The translations under genes and the position numbers were made by a program. Below are positions 39,030 through 49,189 of a stretch of DNA of 64,000 nt, in pieces. Position 1 is the first letter of the stretch. Each line of letters begins with the position of its first letter. The DNA is from Ursus arctos (taxonomy: Eukaryota; Chordata; Mammalia; Carnivora; Ursidae). The notes under the pieces were generated by a model. The model did not search any database, had not been told where the DNA came from, and saw only the letters and a list, made by a program, of their open reading frames with translations. The DNA lies in assembly GCF_023065955.2 (NCBI RefSeq), contig NW_026622963.1, positions 12,965,001 through 13,029,000 of the forward strand, read 5' to 3'.

Positions 39030-39735
39030 TCTATACCCTTCCTCAAGAAAATCACTATTCTGACTTCGATCATTATTATTTAGTTTTACCTTCTTGAACT
39101 TTGTAAGTGAAATACAGTACATCCACTCTTATAGTTGGTTTCTTTCACTCAACCTAATATGTGAGATCCATCCATGTTGTTGAATGTTCCACTACTTTAT
39201 TCTTTTTGTGTATGTGGGTCATATTCCATTAGGTGAATATAACGCAATTTATGCAGGCACCTGGATGGCTCAGTTGGCCAAGCATCTGCCTTCGGCTCAA
39301 GTCACGATCCTAGGTTCCTGGGATTGAGCTCCACATGGAGCCCCGCACCAGGCTCTCTGGTCAGCATGGAGCTCCTTCTCCCTCTCCCTCTGCCTGCTGC
39401 TCCCCCTGCTTGTGCACTATCTCTCTTTCTCTCTCAAATAAATAAATAAATAAAATCTTTGAAAAAAAAAACCACCACAATTTATCCTTTCTCTTGTTGA
39501 TGGATATTTAGGTTGTATCCATTTGGGGATACATTATGAATGAAAATGGTTATGCACATTCTTATACAAGTCTCTCTGTGAACATATGCACTCATTTCTC
39601 TTGTGTACATACCTAGGAGTGGAATTTCAGAAAGTAGGCATATGTTTAGCCTTAATAGAAAACAACCAGTTTTTCAATGTGATTATACCATTCTGTACTC
39701 CCACCAGCATTGTTTGACAGTTCTGGTACCACCAC
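39030..39735 (-). mobile_element. Antisense ancient L1M 3' part, split by a SINE
   Basis: 'aaaatcactattctgactt', 'tttctttcactcaacctaat', 'gttgatggatatttaggttg' and 'acctaggagtggaatttc' run in antisense L1 order. Can-SINE 39254-39475 interrupts it. Confidence 0.8.
39254..39475 (+). mobile_element. Can-SINE, older subtype
   Basis: tRNA-like head, duplicated 'ccacatggagccccgcacc' head-middle junction, CT-rich middle and AAATAAATAAATAAATAAAA tail. Imperfect TSD CGCAATTTATG and CACAATTTATC. Confidence 0.94.
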
Positions 39736-41029
39736 ACCTTTCTGATACTCACATTTAATCTCTTTTAACTTTCTGTAGAGAAAAAATAATGGAAAGATCC
39801 AGAATAGTATGCATGTTCCTGAGAAACACTCAGTAAAGCATTGATTTTGTTCATCTAATTCTGGTACCAAAAACCATGACGTGGCCAGAATGGGGAAGGA
39901 AGTCTGGCAGAACCCTCCCAGTGAAGTGCATGTTGCTTCAGTGAGCTATGTATCTCCTACCCTCAAGTCCCAGGAGGATGAGAAGGGATTGAGAAACTTC
40001 CTTCTGGGCATGCTGGTCTTTTTCACCCTTGGGCCTCTGAGACAGAGGGAGAGAGAAAGAATGAGAGAGAGAAGGGGAGGGAGAGAGAGAGTGCTCTGAC
40101 ACCCAGTGGCCAGAGAGTAGTGTCTCCTGCCTCACCCTCCATGAGAGGCCAGTCCTTTGCCTCCTCTTTCAGGAATTCTGAAATCCATAGGTCCTTGGTA
40201 TGTTCATTTACTAAACATGGTTTAAAGCAAAGTCTCCCAGCTCTGTTGAATGGGTCCCCATGAGGGAAGCCAGGACCAACAAAGGGTCCCTTCTTGAAGG
40301 AGGCAGCCCTCTGGTCAGAGTTTTTGGGCCTCCGGGTCTTGTGATTGGGCTAATGCTCCCCAGAAAAAGTCTTCTGGGCATGTGGTGGAGCCAAGTGGCC
40401 TTGAGAAGGCAGTGTTTGTCTCCATTCTAAAGAACACTCATACAAGTTTGAGAGGAGGGCTTGGGGTTGCCATTCTGGGCTGAGTCAGCTAGGTATGAGC
40501 AGGGCTGAATGGAGCAGAGAGAGGTCCAGCAGCTCTGACCTTGAAAGAAACAAAGCCCTTCCAGGTACAGGTCCAGGTGAGCCTTAGGCACCTACTCTAT
40601 AATTTCTAACAATACCCAGAAATACTGGCCCACAAACCAATAGTGAATAATAGATTTCTAGAGCTAAAAAAGGCCTTGGGAAGATCCGTTCTAAATCAAC
40701 ACATGCATTATGCATTATATACAAACTAGAGGCTCCAGAGGAGCTAGAAGCAGCCTGTTTAGAGGTCATGGCAAGTGGATTAGATTTTACGTGCGATGGG
40801 TGTCATGGGGTGTGAGCTTTAAGATTTTAGGAACAGAAAGATGAATATATTTTAGGGTGATATGGGTAAATTGAAAATAAGGTTTTGAGTTAGATCCATT
40901 AAAAATTTTTTTTGGAAAAATCTCTCATCTTAAAAACTCTCTCAGCAGTTCCGCAGAGGTAACTATCTAGGTGAGGAGAAGAAAGAATTCTTGGGGAAGA
41001 ATGACAGTGCAGAGCTATCAGTTATTTTT
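39736..41029. other. No recognised gene; GA-rich tract at 40037-40092
   Basis: Intergenic sequence. The only clear structure is a purine (GAGA)n tract of about 55 bp. Short open frames flank it without recognisable domains. Confidence 0.55.
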
Positions 41030-41270
41030 GTTTTTATATTTTATTTATTATAAAATATAACACAGTTGGAAAAGTATATTAAACAAATGCACAGTGGAAC
41101 AAAGTATTATAAAGTCGATTCCCAGGTAACCACCAATCAGGCCAAGACCTACATGGTTGGCAGCAGCCCAGAAGAACCTGATTGCTCCTACCTCACAGCC
41201 ACCTCCTCCCATACTAGAGGGAACTGCTGTCTTGCTTTTCTTTAGAGATTTACATCCTAAGGGTAGTTCA

Positions 41271-41482
41271 AGGGTTGGAAAACTATGGCCTACCAAGTCT
41301 GGAACCTAGTCTGTTTTTAAATTAAATTTTGACACAATATAACCACACCATTCCTTTATGCACTATACTGTTTATAACTACTTTCAGGCTGCAAGAGCAG
41401 AGTTGAATAGTTGCTGCAGAGACCCACATGGCTGGCTAAGCCTAAAATATTTCCTATCTTACTCTTCAGAAAAAAATTGGGG
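41271..41482. mobile_element. hAT-Charlie-type non-autonomous DNA element
   Basis: 'gttggaaaactatggcc', 'agagttgaatagttgctgc', 'gctaagcctaaaatatttcc' run in the order of a well-known mammalian hAT MITE (MER58/Cheshire-like; subfamily not certain). The same family occurs reversed at 62373-62672. The preceding 41030-41270 may be an old L1 3' UTR. Confidence 0.75.
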
Positions 41483-41649
41483 CTCCCAGGTATAGTTTAT
41501 CATCTACCAGACTTGCAGTTTGCTGCCCCCTGGTGTAGTGAGCGATCTAACAATTTCCCCCAGCTGCTGGGAGGATTGGCTGCTGGGAATTCACCGCTGC
41601 CCACTTCTCTGGCAGTTCGGTGGGGGAAAACCCGGTGACAGTCTCTTGG

Positions 41650-42865
41650 AGCAACCCTCAGTCAACTGATGCTATTATAAATGTAATTGTCTTTTAATTT
41701 CACTTTTAAATTGTTTATAGCTAATGTATAGAAATGCAATTGATTATTAAATATCGGTCTTATATCCTGCAACTTTGCTGAACTTGTTTCTTACTTCTTA
41801 CCTCTAATGAATTTTTAGTAGACTCCTTAAGGTTTTCTATATAAAGCTCATGTTATCTGCAAAGAATTTTTACTTGTTCCTTTTCCATCAAGTTGCCTTT
41901 CATTCTTTTTCATGCTTAATTAAGCTACCTACCACCTCATGTTGAATTTGTTGAACAGTTGTAGCAAGACCAGACATCCTTATTCTATTCTTGATCTTAG
42001 GGGGAAAGATTTCAGTCTTTCAGTGTTAACTATGATGTTAGCAAATTTTTTGTAGATGCCCTTTGTTAGATTGGGGAAGTCCCCTTATAGTTCTACCTGT
42101 TGAGAGATTTCTAAAAAATCATGAATGGATGTTAGATTTTGTCAATTTCTTTTTCTGAATCTATTGAGATGATTATATGTTTCCTTCTTTTCCTAATATG
42201 ATGTTTTACATAGATTGATTATCATATGTTGAAACAACCAAATCCCACTTGCTCACAATGTATAGTCCTATTTGGTTTGCTGGTATTTTGTTGAGAATTT
42301 TTGCATCTACGTTTATAAGGAATATTTGTTTGTAGTTTTTTTTTGTGATGTCTTTATCTGGTTTTGGTATTGGGACAATATTGAACTCATAGAATGAGTT
42401 GGGAAATGTTCCCTCTTCTATTTTTTTAAAAGAATTTGTGAAAAGTTGGTGTTAATTTTTCAGATGTTTGGTAGAAATCACCAATGAAGCCATCTGGTTC
42501 TGGGGTTATCTCTGTGGGACGTTTTTTGAATGTTACTCAATATCTTTACTTTTTATAGGTCTAGTCAGATTTTCTATTTCTTCTCAAGTCAGTTTTGGTA
42601 TTTTTGTCTTTCTAGGAATTTCTCCATTCCATTCAGGTTATCTAATTTGTTGATAGATAATTGTTTATAGTATTCCCTTACAATCTCTTTTATTTATGTA
42701 AAGTTGACAAATAATATCCCCGGATATTTTCCTGATTTTTAGTAAGTTGAGTCATGTCTCATTTTTTGTTGGTCTGACAAAAGACTTGCCAATTTTGTTG
42801 ATTCTTTCAAAGACCAAAGTTTTGGTTTTGTGACTTTTTCTATTGATTTTCTCTTCTCTAACAAG
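41650..42865 (-). mobile_element. Antisense L1 ORF2 fragment (mid-age)
   Basis: 'atcctgcaactttgctgaac', 'gagatgattatatgtttcc', 'gatgtctttatctggttttgg', 'gaatgagttgggaaatg' and 'gttctggggttatctc' give the full antisense RT region of an L1 with about 20-25% apparent divergence. Both ends are truncated. Confidence 0.88.
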
Positions 42866-42888
42866 GTATACGTCTTAAATAAACATAT

Positions 42889-43287
42889 TGCCAGCTATGT
42901 GACATAATACCAGATACACAACTAGATAAAGAGCCAGCTGCCCTACTCATAAAGTTCCCCTTTTAGAAAGCTCATAGCGACCTAGATTACTGAATGATTG
43001 AGTGACCCTGCTTTTCTTTTCCCACCCTTTAATTCTGGCTCTTATGTTTTAAATAGTGAACCTGTGAAACCCTAGGCGCCCCACCCTCCATCCCAATAAG
43101 GTCAGTATCCCAGGTCTGCTTTCTCTCTCTCTCTACCTGTGACCTCACTGTAAAGCCCTGGGCACGCGGTGTACCCTCCAGGACCCATGAGTAATAAATC
43201 TTGTTTTTACAAAATTCCCTGATTGTTGTTTCTGAAGTGTGTTTTGCAATAATAATAAAAACCACAAGGGCCTGTCCAGCCACAACA
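42889..43287 (+). mobile_element. LTR-like sequence (solo or 5' LTR candidate)
   Basis: Bounded by TG and CA, about 400 bp, with an AATAAA signal at 43193-43198 and a CT-rich block upstream. 'cctgtaa/gacctcactgtaaa' and 'ggcacgcggtgta' resemble mammalian ERV LTRs recalled from memory. It directly precedes the 74-bp repeat array. No second LTR, gag, pol or env coding was seen. Confidence 0.4.
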
Positions 43288-43407
43288 TTGGCTGCAGTTG
43301 GAGAAATGTCTGCGGGGGCTGCCACAAGTAATATGGGCCCAGGTGAGTGCCCCAAGCATTCCTAGCTGATAGTATCAATATACTATAGCTGCGACCAACA
43401 TGAAACA

Positions 43408-44907
43408 AAATGTCTAGGATTCAAGTATGAGAACATACTTCCTATGCACACAGACCTTTTACTATATACTTGTTGGATTCAAAGTCTCTAGGTTTAAAGT
43501 ATAGACAGGTACTCACAGGGAGCTACTGTGTCTATACCAAGTATAGAGAGCTACTCACAGCTACTCTCTTGTTGGTACCAAAGTCTAGGTTCACAGCAAA
43601 GGTACAAACCCCAGTATGCAAAGACATGGTCTCCTCTGCTTGTTGGATCTTAGGTCTGTGAGTTAAAAATATTGGCCATAATTTCAGACTAAGGCCTTGT
43701 GTGCTTTTGTATAGCAGGACTTTATGTTCCTAATATGGGCTACTACTCCCAGCTTAACAAGGCCTATTCTATTTGGCTTGTTGGATCTCTGGTGTCTAGG
43801 AACCAATTTGAGCAACAAGGCCTGTGTCCTTTGTGTTACATCCCAGGTCTCTATCCAAGTTTGGGAAAATCCTCCCAGGGCATCAAGACCAGGTCAAATC
43901 TCTTTGTTAAAAATGAGTTTCTAGCTCCTGAGTGTGAGCCACTAATCTCCAAACATTAAAACTTTTTAAAAAATCTGCTTATTGGATGCAAAGTCTCCGG
44001 AGTTTGAGTAAAAGAAACCATGTCCAAGGCACGAAAGTATGTTTTGTTTTCCTTTTTGGATCCTAGGTCTCTAGGTTCTGGGTCTGGGCAGTGACTTTGA
44101 GGACATCATGACTTTTCTCCTCAGTTTATGGGATTCCAGGTAACTATGTTCTGAACATGGGCAACTATACTCAGGGCATCAGAACCTCACCTCCTTTGCT
44201 TGTTGGATTCTGGATATTTATGTTCTGAGTGTGGGCACATATTCTCAGGGTGCCAAGACCACATCTCCTCTGCTTGTTGGAATCATGGTCTCTAAGTTCA
44301 CATTATGAGAAACTACCCCCACAACACCAGAAAGTTACCTCCTTTGCTATTTGTTTTCCAGGTCTCTAAGTCTTGAGTACATATAGCTTCCAAGGCACAG
44401 AAGCTTGTCTCCTTGCTTTATGGTTCCAGTCTTCTAGGCAGTAGAAGAAGAACTATTCCCAAGGCACAAAATTCTTGTTTCCCCCACTTCTTAAATTCCA
44501 GGTATCTATGTTTTGGGTTGGGGCAACTTCTTTCTTGGCAATAAGGTCTCACATATTTTGCTTCTTGGACTCCAGGTTTCTAGATTGCAAAAACTGTTAT
44601 ATGCTCTTAGGGCACTGGATCTATTTTCCTTTGCTTGTAGGATATTATATCTTTAAGTTCTGATTACGAGCAAATAATCTCTAGGCACAGAAGCAGAAGT
44701 TCCTCTGCTTGTTGGAGTCTAAATATCTAGGATCCTTGAATGAGTGACAACACTAAGAGCACCCATGACTTTGTCTTTTCTCCTTAACAGACTTTGGAAC
44801 TCAATGATCTGAGCATAAGCACCTGTTCCCAGGGCACAAAGCCTCTGGCTCCTCTGATTGAAGGAATTCAGGACTCTAGGTTCAGATGATTAGTTTTTAA
44901 AAAGATT

Positions 44908-44946
<39 letters not shown>

Positions 44947-46320
44947 TTTGAGAGAGAGAGAGAGCGAGCGAGCGAGCCAGAGAGAGAGTGATCATGAGCA
45001 GGAGAGAGGGGTAGAGGGAGAAGCAGACTCCCTGTTGAGCAGGGAACCCGATGCAGCACTTGATCCCAGGACCCTGAGATCATGACCTGAGCTGAAGGCA
45101 GACATTTAACTCACTGAGCCACCCAGGTGCCCTCCAGGTTCAGGTTATGAGCAACTATTCCTAGGGTACCAAAGACTATATCCTCTATGTATTCTTTAAT
45201 TTATTCTTCCTAAGTATGAGAACCTACTCTTAGGGCATCAAAGCCTTGTCTCTTTTTCTTGATGGATCTCATTTCTACCATTCAGAAAACTCTTTTAAGG
45301 TCATCAAGCTATCTCTTTTGTTTGTCACACTCTGGATCTCTGATTGAGCTGAGTATGGACAACTATTTCCAGGGTACCAAGGCCTGTGTCCTCTCCTTGT
45401 TGGATTCCAGGTCCATATGTTTTCAATAGTGGCAACTCCTCCTCAGGCAAGAAAGTCTCACATATTCTGTTTTGTGGGTCCCAGGTCTCTAGAATCTGAG
45501 AGTTGGCAAGTACACCTAGGACACAAAATTTTCTTCTCTGCTTGTTAGATCTCAGGTTCTGACTACGGGAAAATATCCTGGCACTAAGGCATTGACCCCT
45601 CTGCCTTTTGGATTCCTAGTATATATTCTGGTGGTTGACCACTACTTGTAGGGCTCTGAATCTTTGTCTCCACTGCTTGATTGATTTTATGAGCTGAGGT
45701 TCTAAGTATGGGCACCTATTTTCAGGGCACTGAGACCTTGTCTCCTCTGGTGATTGGATCAAAGTCTTTCAGCCCAGGGACTTAAGGCTTTGTCTCCTCT
45801 GCTTGTTAGAAACCAGTCCCCAGGTTCTGGTATGGTCTAATACCCCCAAGCACAAAGGCCATCTCTTGGTTAGATCTCAGGTCCTTGTTCCAACTATGGA
45901 TAACTATTATCAGGGCATTATAGCTGTCTCTACTGCTTGTTTGAATCAAATTATTCTGGTTCAGATTATAAAGATCCTAAATGTCTAGGTTCCAAATAGG
46001 ATTACCTACCTCTAGGATGTCAAGGTCCTGTCTCTTCTGCTCATTGCATCCCTGGCCTTTAAGTTCTGGGAATAAGCCTCTACTCCATGGGCAACAAGGC
46101 CATGTTTCCTCTCCTTGGTAGATTTCAGGCATCTAGGTTCTGAGTATGGCTAACTTCTCCAGGGTACACTGCCTTGTCTCCTCTGCTTATTGGTCCTAGA
46201 CTTAGGCTCTCAGCATAAGCAATTATTCTCTGTTCTCCAAATCTTATCTCTCAGATTTGGGTTCCCAGGTATCTATATTTCAAATATGGGCAACTACTTT
46301 TATGTCACAAACACTTTCTT
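43408..46320. repeat. Degenerate tandem array of about 74-bp units
   Basis: The phrases 'ctcctctgcttgttgga', 'ccaggtctctaggttctg', 'agtatgggcaactattc' and 'ccagggcaccaaggccttg' recur in this order about 35 times. The estimated consensus is 74 bp; measured intervals include 44191 to 44265 and 45667 to 45741, both 74 bp, with occasional shortened copies. Copies differ by perhaps 25-35%. The array contains one antisense SINE (44896-45133) and ends where another SINE begins (46321). It has no coding frame and is not CRISPR. Confidence 0.9.
44896..45133 (-). mobile_element. Can-SINE (antisense) inside the tandem array, long (TTTA)n tail
   Basis: The tail complement holds about 11 TTTA repeats (44907-44950), followed by GA and GAGC repeats and a head ending CAGGTGCCC. 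Array sequence (GGTTCAG...) continues on both sides, so the array predates it. Confidence 0.94.
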
Positions 46321-46523
46321 TCTTTTTTTTTTTTAAAGATTTTATTTATTTATTTGACAGAGAGAGAGACAGCCAGTGAGAGAGGGAACGCAAGCAGGGG
46401 GAGTGGGAGAGGAAGATGCAGGCTCCTAGCAGAGGAGCCTGATGCGGGGCTTGATCCCAGAACACCGGGATCACGCCCTGAGCTGAAGACAGATGCTTAA
46501 GGACTGAGCCACCCCGGCACCCC
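46321..46523 (-). mobile_element. Can-SINE (antisense), bear-type, at the array edge
   Basis: Short TSD CACTTTCT on both sides, 'agagagagacagccagtg' middle and 'caccgggatcacgccctg' bear-type block. Confidence 0.95.
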
Positions 46524-46769
46524 TCACTTTCTCGCTCTATCATTGCTTTAGCTCTCATTTCCATTTGCATTTGATCCTAGAAACATTCTTGAGATTTTTG
46601 AACTTGGCTATATTTAGCATGTAATATCATTTCCATTATGTCTAGGTGTTCTTAGTCGCAGTGTTTTCTTTTCCTCAGAAAATCGATTCTATCATATTTC
46701 CAGTAATCAAATTTTGCTAGGTAACTAAAATAAATATTTACAATCCAATTTTTTGTTCTGAAGTTTTAT

Positions 46770-47170
46770 TTATTTTTAAGAATATAATTTTATCTTTGTA
46801 CGTTTAGAGAATTAGAAAACACGGACAAGCATAGCTAAGAGAATAATAACATCATTTCCCACTGCCTGAAGTTTATCATTATTAATCCCTTAGAATATAC
46901 ATTTCAGAGGTTTCTCTGTGCACACACACACACACACATACATATACTCTTTGCTAAAATGTTTCCATGGTATACATTCTGTTTTGCAACTTGTTTTCTC
47001 TCCAACAGTGATATCCACCTATTCAATATCAGTATATATTCACATAATTTAAAATCCAGATTTTATTCAGATTTCTCCCATTGTCCTCCAAATAGCCGAG
47101 ACATACAAATTGTCAGAAGTATCCAAGCCAGGATTTTGCATTTATATTTAGTCTCTTAAATTGCTCAACT
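46770..47170 (-). mobile_element. Antisense ancient L1ME-type 3' UTR
   Basis: 'aaaatccagattttattcag', 'atttctcccattgtcctcc' and 'agccaggattttgcattt' follow a recalled antisense L1ME 3' UTR. A (CA)9 run lies at 46921-46938. Confidence 0.6.
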
Positions 47171-48109
47171 AGCTCTTAATTCTCTTTTTATCTGAGACCT
47201 TTTATTCACACCATTGACTTGTAGATGAGACTAGGTCAGATTCTTTTCTTTTGTTGACTTTAGCATGTTCCTCTACTTCCTGTGTTTCTAATAACTCAAA
47301 GGTGATAAGAGCCTAAAGATTTGGCTTAATGAAAACACTTTTTTAAAAACTAGAATGTATCATGGTGGTATTATGCATTTAATATTGTGTCAGAAGACTC
47401 AAAATATCTAGTTGACTCTTCATAAGTAATGCTAAGAGTGGCCACTGAATTAGGGTGATGTCAGTCAGGACAGTTAAGGTCCCCCCCCCCCCCCCCCCCG
47501 CTGCCGCCCAAGGAAACCATCTGGGTGGTATTGCTGTAGGAATGCCCAGTTCCTCATTAACCATTTACCTAATGGTTTAGCAGGAGTTGCCCAAATCAAT
47601 GTTATTAGAATTTACCAAACAATGAATGATTCCTTAAGTATGTCATTATGTCTATATTTATTATCTGGCTTGTTCTGGAAAGCATAGCATCAGAATAGGT
47701 AGGAATATGCTACAGTAACAAACAACTCTTGAATTCTGATGACTAAAAATAAAGTTTAGTTCTTGGTCAAGCTTTATGTCAAATATGGTTTGGTGGTGAG
47801 ACTTCTGCTCTCACAAACACTGAGGGACTCAGGATGATGGAGGCTCAAATTCAACACCTGCTCCCCTGATTGTCATGAAGAAGAGAATGCTAGAAGGTTT
47901 CACATTAGCAACTTACTGCTTCAGCCTGGAAATGACATGTATCTCTTCTAGCCACAACCACTGATACAACCTCACTTCAAGGGGAAACATAATCTTCCTG
48001 TGTGCCTGGAAAGGAAGGTGAACTATTGTTGGTGCTATTACTGGTTATTGAACAAATTACTTTTTGCCTGCCACCTACTGTACATTGTCTCCAACTGGCT
48101 GAATGTTCT
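47171..48109. other. No recognised gene; C-run at 47482-47499
   Basis: Intergenic sequence containing an 18-C homopolymer flanked by GCTGCCGCC, and otherwise no defined element. Confidence 0.5.
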
Positions 48110-48235
48110 GGGAGATAAGTAGTGATATCCCTACTCCATAGACAAAGAAAATGAGGTTAAAAGATTTTTACAAGGTCGCATAGGAAATATCAAACTCAGA
48201 ATTCAAATCCAGGTCTTTGTGACTCTATAGCTGAT
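48110..48235 (-). mobile_element. MIR fragment (antisense)
   Basis: 'atatccctactccatagac', 'aaatgaggttaaaag', 'caaggtcgcataggaaat' and 'gaattcaaatccaggtc' follow antisense MIR core order. Confidence 0.8.
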
Positions 48236-48394
48236 GGAGAAATCTTTTGGTGGGATAGGAGGATGAAAATATCATCTTTTCTCTTATCTTTCCCTTAGGG
48301 TAAGTCTTGGAGTTTGGGGTTTCCTTAGGCTCTGGATAACCCAAGTATAATTGGAGTTAGGTTGAGGCCAAGGAGAATGATGATGATGGTGATG

Positions 48395-48880
48395 ATAACA
48401 TATATTAAGATGTTACTAGGCACTGTACTAAGTATATTGCATCAAATCCCTCAATCTTTGAGGTAGCTCTATGAGAGAAATACTTTTATTGTCCTCATTT
48501 TATCTATTTATTTTTTATCTAAAGAATTTTATTTTTTTATTTTTTATTTTTTTAATTTTTTTTATTATATTATGTTAGTCACCATACAGTACATCCCTGG
48601 TTTTTGATGTAAAGTTCGATGATTCATTAGTTGCGTATAACACCCAGTGCACCATGCAATACGTGCCCTCCTTACTACCCATCACCAGCCTATCCCATTC
48701 CCCCCCCCTGAAGCCCTCTGTTTCTCAGAGTCCATAGTCTCTCATGCTTCATTCCCTATTGTCCTCATTTTAGACTGAGACTAAATAACTTGCCAAAACT
48801 CACATAGGTAGTAAGTGCAGAAAGAAGATTTGACATAGGCAGCCTGACTGCAAGGATTTTCCTCTTAATCATTGCAAAAC
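48395..48880 (-). mobile_element. MIR (antisense) split by an L1 insertion
   Basis: The left part has 'ctaggcactgtactaagtat' and 'tctatgagagaaatac'; the right part continues 'cctcattttagactgagac', 'acttgccaaaactcacata'. Together they are one antisense MIR broken at 48502. Confidence 0.85.
48503..48756 (-). mobile_element. Antisense young L1 3' end inside MIR
   Basis: Same 3' UTR type as 19371-19809 ('caccatacagtacatccctg'). Perfect 16-bp TSD TATTGTCCTCATTTTA at 48487-48502 and 48757-48772. The T-rich tail is long and interrupted by CTAAAG. Confidence 0.95.
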
Positions 48881-49189
48881 CGAACAGTCAGTTCTGGCTT
48901 TGCCTTAGACTTTATTAAGGGAGATAAAGAAGTTTAAACAGATACGTTTTAAGCGCTTACTCAACTCATACATTTTATTTGAAAATGTATCAAACTTATA
49001 GTTTCTGCTGAAGGACTGGGTCCAAGTAGGTATTTTGTACCACGTGACTCTCTTCCTGGCTCTGGTGACTGACCCAGGCATGGACACTTTCCTCAAGAGA
49101 GAGGGAATAGCCCTGGGAATAGCCAAAGAGATTTCCTCTCTTGGGAATCAGGAGTTGGGGTATGGGGTCAGGCAGATAGTGGTGGGCCT

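Noticed and set aside
40037..40092. GA-rich tract as a GAGA-type regulatory element
   Set aside because: It is plain low-complexity purine repeat with no supporting promoter context.
43408..46320. CRISPR-like or satellite reading of the repeat array
   Set aside because: Units are contiguous and diverged, with no constant repeat/spacer alternation, and the context is mammalian. It is a degenerate tandem repeat.
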